The translations under genes and the position numbers were made by a program. 12,215 nt of DNA from CAYYDH01 sp964470615 (GTDB lineage Bacteria > Patescibacteriota > Minisyncoccia > Minisyncoccales > GWA2-38-27), in the NCBI GenBank assembly GCA_964470615.1, contig CAYYDH010000017.1, positions 1 through 12,215 of the forward strand, written 5' to 3'. Of the stretch, positions 1 through 6,531 are shown one piece after another (the stretch's first letter is position 1; every line of letters starts with the position of its first letter). The notes beneath the pieces were generated by a model, which ran no database searches, was not told the DNA's origin, and saw nothing but the letters and a program-made list of their open reading frames with translations.

Positions 1-940
1 GAAAATCCTCATTCTTCACCGAAACACATGAGGGCTGGGGCTTAGCCGGCTCGGAGACGTCCGGCTCAACAACAATAGACGGAGTCTGGAAAGGCTGGGC
101 TAGTGGAGCATAAACCGTTTCCCGGTAATAGGTTATGGTTTCGCGGTTAAGATAAGTTTTCAAGAAACTGGCCCCAAAGTATCCTTGGCCGGCAAAGACT
201 TGAGGTAAAAATCCTAAGAGAGGAATTATTACAATCAAATACCTGATTCTTTTGTTTAAATTAAAACCTGAAAACAAAGACCAGCAGATAAGAAAAGTAA
301 AAAGGGCGGCATAGCCGATATAAATGCGGAAGTTGATTAAAAAACCTAGCGCTATATAAAAAATCAAAAACCTACTTAAGGAAAACTTTTTAATCAATCT
401 CAAGATGAACAATAGCGCGATAAAAGACAGCAGGACAACAAAGGCGTCTTTCAATAACAAGCTCCCGTAGAAAAGAAGGCTGGGATAAAAACTTGTTATC
501 AAGCCAACCAAAAATCCGTCTTTTTCTGAACCGCCGATCTCAATGACTATTAAACAAGCGAAAACAGCCGAAAGGGCAATCAACCAGGCATTAAGTATCT
601 GCCCGACCAGCATGTCAGAAACTGTAAAAGCATAAATATAGCCAATAATAACTGGGTAATAAAGACTAGTTTCCATCCCTTCTAAGGAAAAATCTCCCTG
701 GCGGACTCTTCCCGCCATTTCTTTAGCATAAGCGTCGTATTCTGTATAATCTCCCTTTCCGCCTGAAAAAGGCTGGAAATTGGTATAATGCACAAACAAA
801 ACCGCTCCCAGGTGTATTAAAAGGGCAATTATGAAAAGTAAGGATATTATTCTGGTTTTAGGGCCTAATTTTTGGAGCATTAGAAAAGTAGCTCCGACTA
901 ATAAAATAACAAAGGCTGCCGCTGTTATAATTAGGTTCAT
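1..940 (-). CDS. Multi-pass GT-C-like membrane glycosyltransferase, 3' end beyond the window
   Basis: The frame opens with ATG at 940, overlapping the hldD stop as ATGA, and stays open for 313 codons to the left edge, so the C-terminus is missing. I translated it directly: about seven or eight hydrophobic segments between residues 2 and 250, then a polar, proline-rich stretch (about 279-303, with PLAQPFQTP and EPAKPQP). After the second segment comes an outward loop with GDYTEYDAYAKEM (63-75), acidic residues placed like the catalytic Asp of GT-C enzymes (ArnT/PMT type), then SLYYPVIIGYIY (92-103) and SFYPSLLFYGSLLLKDA (150-166). These patterns recall family-39-like proteins that use lipid-phosphate sugars on the outer face of the membrane. 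The exact family is not certain; a glycan polymerase or another integral membrane protein remains possible. Its place at the end of the cluster fits a late step in glycan assembly or transfer to protein or lipid. Confidence 0.75.
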   Translation of the reverse strand, partial: MNLIITAAAFVILLVGATFLMLQKLGPKTRIISLLFIIALLIHLGAVLFVHYTNFQPFSGGKGDYTEYDAYAKEMAGRVRQGDFSLEGMETSLYYPVIIGYIYAFTVSDMLVGQILNAWLIALSAVFACLIVIEIGGSEKDGFLVGLITSFYPSLLFYGSLLLKDAFVVLLSFIALLFILRLIKKFSLSRFLIFYIALGFLINFRIYIGYAALFTFLICWSLFSGFNLNKRIRYLIVIIPLLGFLPQVFAGQGYFGASFLKTYLNRETITYYRETVYAPLAQPFQTPSIVVEPDVSEPAKPQPSCVSVKNEDF

Positions 941-1830
941 CTTTTTAAATAATCTTTAATTCCTTTTTTAATATCATATTCGGAAATATAACCTAGAATT
1001 TTTTTTGTGTCCTTAAGGTCAGCCTCGGTCTCTTCTTGATAGTGTTTATAAGGATTGTCAAAATAGGACGGCTCTAAGCTGGTGTCCAGAACCTGATTCA
1101 GATTTTCAACTATATCGTTAAAGCTAGCTGCTCTGCCTGTCCCGACATTGAAAATGCCGCTTTTTTTCGCCTTCAGGGCCAAAAGATTCGCCTGAACGAT
1201 ATCTTTAACATAGACCTGATCTCTCTTTTGCTCCCCGTATTTAAAAATTCTCGGAGCTTTGCCTTCTTTCATTTGTAAATATAATTGCCAAATCATGCTG
1301 GCCATTTTCCCCTTATATTCTTCCCTCGGGCCATAAACATTAAAATAGCGGAGCCCGATAACAGAGAGGCGGGCAAAGTATTTGCGAGCGATATTGTCTG
1401 CAGCCAGCTTGGAAAGGCCGTAGATATTAGCCGGCTTCTCGTTTTCTCCGACTACCATGGGCGGCTTAGAATGGCCGTAAACTGCTGCCGAAGAGGCGTA
1501 TATTAACTTAGCGTTGCAACTGACGGCAAATTCAACGACATTCTTGAACCCGTCAACATTAACAGCCATCATTTTGTTTTTATCTAAAACCGTTGTGTCG
1601 GTAATGGCGGCCTGGTGGAAAATAACATCTAATTTATCAAAGTGGCGGCGAAGGTCTATTTTGGCAATATCAGCAGAAAGGACATCTCCCTTGAAGCCCG
1701 ACAGATTGCTGAAATTGCCAGAAGAAAAATTATCTATAATGAAATAATGATTCTCGGGATATTTTTCTTGGAGAGCCAGGGCTAAGTTAGATCCTATAAA
1801 ACCTGCTCCGCCTGTGATTAGTATTTTCAT
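937..1830 (-). CDS. hldD: ADP-L-glycero-D-manno-heptose 6-epimerase (HldD-like)
   Basis: A 297-residue extended short-chain dehydrogenase, slightly shorter than E. coli HldD (310). HldD inverts C6 of ADP-D-glycero-D-manno-heptose, with tightly bound NADP, to give ADP-L-glycero-D-manno-heptose. Visible are the Rossmann motif TGGAGFIGSN (6-15), the YASSAAVYG stretch (111-119), the catalytic Tyr137 and Lys141 of the Y-x3-K motif (YGLSK), RYFNVYGPRE (161-170), Lys173 in the KGKMAS motif matching the second catalytic base (Lys178) of E. coli HldD, and KRDQVYVKD. FNVGTGRAASF and the YQEETEADL stretch near the end are HldD-like and less expected in GalE. The start has an ATGA overlap with the fusion gene and the stop overlaps the next gene in the same way. 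A related sugar-nucleotide epimerase is the main alternative, but Lys173 and the neighbours make HldD the best call. Confidence 0.9.
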   Translation of the reverse strand: MKILITGGAGFIGSNLALALQEKYPENHYFIIDNFSSGNFSNLSGFKGDVLSADIAKIDLRRHFDKLDVIFHQAAITDTTVLDKNKMMAVNVDGFKNVVEFAVSCNAKLIYASSAAVYGHSKPPMVVGENEKPANIYGLSKLAADNIARKYFARLSVIGLRYFNVYGPREEYKGKMASMIWQLYLQMKEGKAPRIFKYGEQKRDQVYVKDIVQANLLALKAKKSGIFNVGTGRAASFNDIVENLNQVLDTSLEPSYFDNPYKHYQEETEADLKDTKKILGYISEYDIKKGIKDYLKR

Positions 1831-2831
1831 CGTTTTAAAATAATTCTAACTGCCCCTAGGAGGTTCTTGGCGTAATAGTTCGGCTCCAGCTTCAGTGTTT
1901 TAGGAAGCTTTTCGCCGATCTTTATTGTCTTGGCATTTACTCCCCTGCCCAAGATTACATCTTTTTCGTCGTCGCCAACCAACCAACTCTGGTTCAAGCT
2001 AAGATTGAAGTCTTTTACTGCCTGCAAAATCATTCCGGGCTCTGGCTTCCGACAGGAACAGCGGTCGCTTGGCCTGTGAGGGCAATGATAGATTTTATCA
2101 ATTCTGATATTATGCTTTTTCAGCTTTCGCACTAGCCATTGGTGAAGTTTTTTCAGGTCTTTTTCCTTAAAATAGCCCCTTCCGATTCCTGACTGATTGG
2201 TCAGGATAATAATCTTATAATCTGTTTTTGACAATTTTTCAAGAGCAGATATGGCCCCGGGCGCGAACTTAAACTGGCTGATTTTATGAAGGTATTGCGG
2301 CTGGTTGATGTTTAAGGTCCCATCACGGTCTAAAAACACTGCTTTCGCTTCCGGCTTTCTATAAACGGTCAATATCTTTTCTATCAAATTGCTGGCGGAA
2401 AGACCTTTCTGCCATTTTAGAATATGTATTTTGCCTTTGTTTTTTTCAACCACCCCTCTTTCAACGCAATTTTTACCCCAATCAGATCCATTGCAGTGGA
2501 TATTCGGCTTAATTTTATTCAATATATTTTTACAATTGATTTCGTTGAAAATAGTGACGTAATCAACGCACTCCAAAGCGGCCAGAAGCGCCGCTCTTTT
2601 TTCTTGAGAGCTTATGGGACGGTTCGGCCCCTTATAAAGACGGACCGATTGGTCGCTGTTTAAAGGGACTATTAAAATATCCCCCTGTTTCTTGGCTTCT
2701 TTAAGGGATTCTAAGTGGCCGAAATGAAAAACATCAAAGCTCCCGTTATAGGTTACTATTTTTTTACCCTGCTTCTTAAGCTTCTTTATAATCTTAACTA
2801 TTTCTTTTTGACTTTTAATTTTTGGGTCCAT
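1827..2831 (-). CDS. Bifunctional heptose-1-phosphate adenylyltransferase / heptose-1,7-bisphosphate 7-phosphatase (HldC-GmhB fusion)
   Basis: A 334-residue two-domain protein. Residues about 22-155 are an HldC-type nucleotidyltransferase: NGSFDVFHFGH (29-39) with the HxGH nucleotide site, LNSDQSVRLYKGPNRPI (57-73), EKRAALLAALECVDYV (77-92), GSDWGKNCVE (115-124) and GLSASNLIEKI. Residues about 161-334 are a GmhB-type HAD phosphatase: FLDRDGTLN (166-174) with nucleophile Asp168 and acid-base Asp170, LTNQSGIGRG (210-219), a zinc site Cys250, His252, Cys258 and Cys260 leading into RKPEPGM, and GDDEKD (286-291). It would remove the 7-phosphate from the bisphosphate and then join AMP from ATP to heptose 1-phosphate, giving ADP-D,D-heptose. 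Fusion of these two activities, rather than kinase with adenylyltransferase, is unusual. The usual Lys before Gly in the KG-x-D-Y/W motif is Asn114. Both catalytic sets look intact. It overlaps hldA by 17 nt and hldD as ATGA. Confidence 0.92.
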   Translation of the reverse strand: MDPKIKSQKEIVKIIKKLKKQGKKIVTYNGSFDVFHFGHLESLKEAKKQGDILIVPLNSDQSVRLYKGPNRPISSQEKRAALLAALECVDYVTIFNEINCKNILNKIKPNIHCNGSDWGKNCVERGVVEKNKGKIHILKWQKGLSASNLIEKILTVYRKPEAKAVFLDRDGTLNINQPQYLHKISQFKFAPGAISALEKLSKTDYKIIILTNQSGIGRGYFKEKDLKKLHQWLVRKLKKHNIRIDKIYHCPHRPSDRCSCRKPEPGMILQAVKDFNLSLNQSWLVGDDEKDVILGRGVNAKTIKIGEKLPKTLKLEPNYYAKNLLGAVRIILKR

Positions 2832-3780
2832 TTGCTTCTAGGTCTTTTTTTAATTCCTCCAAAGAAACCGTAGCGGTTCCTATTTTGCCGACCACAATGC
2901 CAGCGGCATGATTGGCTATTACAGCTGCCTGGTTAAGGTTGGCTCCCGAAGCCAGCGCTAAAGAAACAACGGCGGCTACGGTATCCCCCGCCCCAACAAC
3001 GTCAAAAACTTCTTTCGCTTTGGTGGAAAGTTTTATAATTTTATTCTTTTCAAAAAGAATCATGCCTTCAGCTCCCCTTTTGATTAAAACGCTGCAATTT
3101 AATCTTTTTTGAATCATTCGACCCGCTTCTCTTATATTGCTTGTCCCGGCCATCGCTATCGCTTCCTTGGTGTTTGGGCTTAAAAGGGTAACGTTTTTAA
3201 AATAAAGGGCGCGCTCGGGCTTGGTATCGCCGACAATGGGCTTCCCATATCTTCGCGCTAATTTAATTATACTTTGGTTCAACTTTTTTGTTATAAAACC
3301 CTTGTTATAATCTGAAATAACTAGGCAGTCCCAGTTTTTAACGCGGGGGGCGATAAAATTAACGGCTTTTTTTTCTTGACGGCTGTAAAGGTCTTTTATT
3401 CTTTCTTTATCAACTCTTGCCAACTGCTGTCCTCTGGCGACCACGCGGATTTTCTGAATAGTGTCTCTCCCTTTTTCTATCAATAGGCCGTTGGTGTTGA
3501 TTTTTCTTTTTTCCAGCTCAGAAATTAATTGTTTGCCGGCAAAATCAAACCCCACCGCCCCCACAAGGAAAACTTCTCCTCCTAAGGCGGCAATATTGCT
3601 GGCAGTATTAGCCGCTCCCCCGGGAATAAAGCTTTCTTTTGTGACTAGAACGACCGGAACCGGCGCCTCGGGAGAGATTCTCTCAACATCTCCCCACATA
3701 AAGTGGTCCAGCATCACATCTCCTATCACTCCTATTTTTTTCCCTTTGAAGTTTTCTATTATTTCAATTAATCTTTTCAT
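2815..3780 (-). CDS. hldA: D-glycero-beta-D-manno-heptose-7-phosphate 1-kinase (HldA, PfkB/ribokinase fold)
   Basis: A 321-residue PfkB-family kinase equal to the N-terminal domain of E. coli HldE. It phosphorylates D-glycero-D-manno-heptose 7-phosphate at C1 with ATP to give the 1,7-bisphosphate. The signature GDVMLDHFMWGDV (20-32) followed by RISPEAPVPV (34-43) is specific to heptose kinases among PfkB proteins. Also present are GGAANTASNIAALG (54-67), DYNKG (157-161), and the catalytic loop DVVGAGDT (260-267) with Asp266 as the base. Here the kinase stands alone; the adenylyltransferase half that HldE carries at its C-terminus is encoded by the next gene instead, fused to a different partner. 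The start has an ATGA overlap with gmhA, and the end overlaps the fusion gene by 17 nt. A GDP-heptose kinase (HddA) is unlikely because that protein belongs to the GHMP superfamily. Confidence 0.93.
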   Translation of the reverse strand: MKRLIEIIENFKGKKIGVIGDVMLDHFMWGDVERISPEAPVPVVLVTKESFIPGGAANTASNIAALGGEVFLVGAVGFDFAGKQLISELEKRKINTNGLLIEKGRDTIQKIRVVARGQQLARVDKERIKDLYSRQEKKAVNFIAPRVKNWDCLVISDYNKGFITKKLNQSIIKLARRYGKPIVGDTKPERALYFKNVTLLSPNTKEAIAMAGTSNIREAGRMIQKRLNCSVLIKRGAEGMILFEKNKIIKLSTKAKEVFDVVGAGDTVAAVVSLALASGANLNQAAVIANHAAGIVVGKIGTATVSLEELKKDLEANGPKN

Positions 3781-4376
3781 TTTAAAAATAGGGCCTTTTC
3801 AACTAATTCGCAAATAATGTGGATAATGGTTATCTGAACTTCTTGAATGCGGGGCGTATTCCCTGAGGGTATCTCAATCTTTATATCTAACAGCTTTGAT
3901 ATCTTCTTGCTTCTTTCGCTTACCAAGCCAATAGTGGTGATTTTTCTTTTTTTCGCCGAAATTAAAGCGGCCGCGATATTCGCTGAATGTCCTCCTTTTC
4001 TAAAATCAACATTACCGGTGGTGATGGCGACAGCAACGTCTCCTTTCTCTCCGAGGGCTTCTATTTGTTTTGAAAAAACAAAATCGTATCCTGAATCGTT
4101 AGCTATTGAAGTCAAAACAGAGGTGTCGACGGTCAAAGAGACAGCCGACAGGGGTTTTCTTTCTATTTTAAACCTATTTACAATCTCTCCGGCAAAGTGC
4201 TGAGCATCGGCCGCCGACCCGCCGTTGCCGAAGATAAGAATTTTCTTTTTGCTCTTCAGGGCGCCGATTATCGCCTTAATCGCTTTTTCTATAGAAAAAA
4301 GCGTTTTTTTATCTCCCAACAATCCTTTTTTCACTTGGATTGACTCTTCAATTAAATCCCGAATGGCTTGCTTCAT
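3777..4376 (-). CDS. gmhA: Sedoheptulose 7-phosphate isomerase (GmhA, SIS domain)
   Basis: A 199-residue SIS-domain protein, close to the usual GmhA length. It converts sedoheptulose 7-phosphate to D-glycero-D-manno-heptose 7-phosphate, the first step of ADP-heptose synthesis, in the cytoplasm as a tetramer. The family core GNGGSAADAQHFAGE (50-64) is intact, with Glu64 matching the catalytic Glu65 of the E. coli enzyme, and TPRIQE plus the downstream His186 matching its catalytic His180. VDTSVLTSIANDSGY (83-97) and VFSKQIEALG (100-109) are also typical. Oddity: the phosphate-binding loop, S-T-S-G-N-S in E. coli, reads TTGN followed by eight extra residues (VDFRKGGH) and then SANI, a net gain of seven, and one of the canonical serines is gone. 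Also the RIQE-x-H histidine is Gln181. The gene has ATGA overlaps with both neighbours. Assignment is supported by the pathway genes that follow. Confidence 0.88.
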   Translation of the reverse strand: MKQAIRDLIEESIQVKKGLLGDKKTLFSIEKAIKAIIGALKSKKKILIFGNGGSAADAQHFAGEIVNRFKIERKPLSAVSLTVDTSVLTSIANDSGYDFVFSKQIEALGEKGDVAVAITTGNVDFRKGGHSANIAAALISAKKRKITTIGLVSERSKKISKLLDIKIEIPSGNTPRIQEVQITIIHIICELVEKALFLK

Positions 4377-5398
4377 AATATTTTTTTAACTTCGTCAAAA
4401 ACTCTTTCTGGCTTTATTCTTTTCAGGCAATCGCAGGCCCCTTTTCCTTCTTTATTTTTGGGATGCCGGTCATAGGGATAATCGCATTTTTCTTTTATAA
4501 TGTGCACCTTTTTTCCTATCGGACCAGTTATATTGGGATCTGTCGGCCCGAATATTGAAATCAAATTAGTGCTGGTCGTTGAAGCAATATGCCCCAAGCC
4601 GCAGTCTGAAGCAATAAAAACCTGGCATTTGTCTATTAAGGCTGCTACTTGTCTTAAGGGATAAGCAACTATTATTATAACATTTTTTCTAAGTTCTTTT
4701 TTTATCTCGAAGCAAAGCTCTTCTTCGCCCGGTCCGCCGAAAAGAACGATAAAAACGTTTGGAAATTGGCTCAAGATCTTTTTTCCCAATTCAAGGAAAT
4801 TCTCTCTGGGCCATCTTTTAAAATCCTGCTTCCCGCCCGAGCTTGGATGAAGGCCAACTAGGGTTTTGCCCTTTAGATTGTTTTTTGCCAGAAAGCTGTC
4901 AGCAAATTCTTTTTCTTCATCAAACTTTAAAAATGGCAACGGTAAAGAGTCAATTTTAAGGCCCAAAAGTTTAAGCAGGGCAATATTCGTTTCCCTAAGG
5001 TGCTTATTTTCGTCAAAAAGAGAAACATGGGTATAAAGCAATCTCCCTTTGCTTTTTCTGCTTTCTCCTATTCTTATTTTCGCTCCGATTATAAAACTAA
5101 GAATGCCTCCTTTCAAATAACCAACATCGGTCGGTAATATGCTTATATCGTATTTCTCCCTTCTTAGCTTATGAAAGAATCTTATCTTGCCAAGCAAATT
5201 GCTCTTGGACAAATTAAATCTAAAAACTCTGTTTATAATATCTCCTTCTTTAAAAATATCTCCTGCCTCTGGCGTGTAGGCTGGAAAAATATCTATCTTT
5301 GAGTCGGGCAAACTATCTTTCAGGATTTTAATGGCCGGCGTGAACATTACCAAATCGCCGATTCCGCCGGGATGAATGATTAAAATTTTCTGGCTCAT
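4373..5398 (-). CDS. GT9 family glycosyltransferase, heptosyltransferase-like (WaaC/WaaF/WaaQ group)
   Basis: A 341-residue GT-B enzyme of family 9. From the start at 5398, the first motif is PGGIGDLVMFTPAI, the G-x-G-D loop with the conserved catalytic Asp seen in WaaC and WaaF. The donor side has HPSSGGKQDFKRWP (about 184-197), VLFGGPGEEEL, and then SDCGLGHIA plus SIFGPTDP (about 264-287), the ADP-heptose-binding signatures. The C-terminus has a cysteine-containing tail (CDYPY, ACDCL) common in this family. An in-frame ATG 12 nt upstream (5410) is possible, but 5398 gives an ATGA overlap with the previous stop and a GGGA element 6 nt before the start. It directly precedes the ADP-heptose genes, so I infer it transfers heptose from ADP-L,D-heptose (or ADP-D,D-heptose) to a core or glycan acceptor. 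Some GT9 enzymes use other sugars or protein acceptors. Confidence 0.88.
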   Translation of the reverse strand: MSQKILIIHPGGIGDLVMFTPAIKILKDSLPDSKIDIFPAYTPEAGDIFKEGDIINRVFRFNLSKSNLLGKIRFFHKLRREKYDISILPTDVGYLKGGILSFIIGAKIRIGESRKSKGRLLYTHVSLFDENKHLRETNIALLKLLGLKIDSLPLPFLKFDEEKEFADSFLAKNNLKGKTLVGLHPSSGGKQDFKRWPRENFLELGKKILSQFPNVFIVLFGGPGEEELCFEIKKELRKNVIIIVAYPLRQVAALIDKCQVFIASDCGLGHIASTTSTNLISIFGPTDPNITGPIGKKVHIIKEKCDYPYDRHPKNKEGKGACDCLKRIKPERVFDEVKKIL

Positions 5399-6531
5399 AG
5401 AAAATCCCATTGTTTAATAATCTGCTTGATATCAAAATCCCCTGCTCTCTGCTTTGATTTTTGAGACAAGTTGCTTGATAATTGTTCATTGCTCAACAAC
5501 TTGACCATTGCCTCACTCAGCTTTTTTTCACTATTTGATTTCCCGTAGGGGGGCGGCGTCAAAATACCGTAGTCAGCGCGCTCAATATCTTCTGCCTGCC
5601 AATTCATATCACTACCGGGAGCCAGAATCTCTCTTGGTCCTGACTGACAATCTACTGAGATTATGGGTAAGCCGCAAGCCATCGCCTCCAAAACCGCATA
5701 AGGCAACCCCTCCCAGATAGAAGACAGAATAAAAACTTTTGACTTTGACAAAAATTTAAACGGGTTTTCTTGCCAACCCAAGAAGTGGACACTGTTTTCA
5801 AGGTCTAAATCTTTTGCCAGTTGCCTTAGCTCCGGTTCCAGCTCCCCTTCTCCCAGGATCACCAGCCTTGCCTCTTTGGTTGTTTTCTTAACTTCCTTGA
5901 ACGCCTTGATTAAAAACTGCTGATTCTTCTGTTTTGTCAGCCGGCCTGCGGTGATTATCACCGGGTTTCCAAAGATTACTTTGTATTCAGGCTCAAGAGG
6001 TTGACTCGCCAATCTTTCAATTTCTTTAACGTTTAAAGGATTATAGATTACTCTGATTTTATCTTTTTTAACTCCGAAGTTATCTGTCAAATCCTTAGCC
6101 GCGACCCTAGAAACGCAAACAATTTTATCCGCCTTGTTAAAAAAGAGCCTTATTAAGATGCGGTAGACCAAGCTGTAAGATATTGACATAACGCTGTCAA
6201 CTCTCAGCAGGGCCTGTTTATTGGTAAAGACGCTTATCAAGTCTGCTGGAACCCCAAAGCTGATTACATGGTCTGGGTTTTCTTTTCTAACTATTTTTTT
6301 GAAACGCAGCCAGGCAATAAAAAAATAGTATATTTTAAGAAAGAAGGAATTGGAAATCGGAATATCCAAGCAAAGCAGCTTCCCTTTATAAGGATAGGAA
6401 ACTTTGTTCTTAAATAAAACAATGGTTGTTCCAATATAATCTGGCAGATTTAACGACAATTCCGACACCACTCTTTCGCCCCCTCCTATGCTTAAGGTGG
6501 GTATTAAGAAAATAATCTTTTTATTCTTCAT
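5395..6531 (-). CDS. GT4 family glycosyltransferase
   Basis: A 378-residue GT-B retaining glycosyltransferase of family 4. The N-terminal acceptor domain opens with IPTLSIGGGERVV, where the Gly-rich loop GGGER (16-20) is typical. The C-terminal donor domain has GRLTKQKN (196-203), LGEGELEPEL (226-235), and the E-x7-E signature in EGLPYAVLEAMACGLP, with E274 and E282 as the two glutamates. SGPREIL at 297-303 resembles the PglJ/PglH and N-acetylgalactosaminyl transferase subgroup, so transfer of a HexNAc residue to a lipid-linked glycan is plausible but not proven. It acts on the cytoplasmic face of the inner membrane. It overlaps the upstream capsule-type gene by 11 nt and its TGA stop overlaps the preferred start of the GT9 gene as ATGA, so the three are probably translated as a coupled set. 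Confidence 0.9.
   Translation of the reverse strand: MKNKKIIFLIPTLSIGGGERVVSELSLNLPDYIGTTIVLFKNKVSYPYKGKLLCLDIPISNSFFLKIYYFFIAWLRFKKIVRKENPDHVISFGVPADLISVFTNKQALLRVDSVMSISYSLVYRILIRLFFNKADKIVCVSRVAAKDLTDNFGVKKDKIRVIYNPLNVKEIERLASQPLEPEYKVIFGNPVIITAGRLTKQKNQQFLIKAFKEVKKTTKEARLVILGEGELEPELRQLAKDLDLENSVHFLGWQENPFKFLSKSKVFILSSIWEGLPYAVLEAMACGLPIISVDCQSGPREILAPGSDMNWQAEDIERADYGILTPPPYGKSNSEKKLSEAMVKLLSNEQLSSNLSQKSKQRAGDFDIKQIIKQWDFL
5396..5408 (-). promoter_or_regulatory. Ribosome-binding element deciding the GT9 start
   Basis: Read on the minus strand, the sequence is GGGATTTTCTATG. The GGGA lies 6 nt before the ATG at 5398 and is one of the few Shine-Dalgarno-like elements in the operon. It favours 5398 over the in-frame ATG at 5410, which sits over the element itself, and agrees with the ATGA overlap. 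Confidence 0.45.

Noticed and set aside
2815..4376. GDP-D-alpha-D-heptose route (HddA/HddC) as used for S-layer glycans
   Set aside because: The kinase is of PfkB/HldA type, not GHMP type; the nucleotidyltransferase has the HxGH motif of HldC; and an HldD-like epimerase is present. All three point to the ADP-beta-heptose route.
937..5398. Possible recoding of TGA to Trp or Gly as in some candidate phyla
   Set aside because: TGA ends five genes exactly at family-expected C-termini, inside ATGA overlaps, so it works as a stop here.
5399..5410. In-frame ATG 12 nt upstream for the GT9 gene
   Set aside because: It cannot be excluded, but the ATG at 5398 forms an ATGA overlap like four other junctions and has GGGA at a suitable distance.
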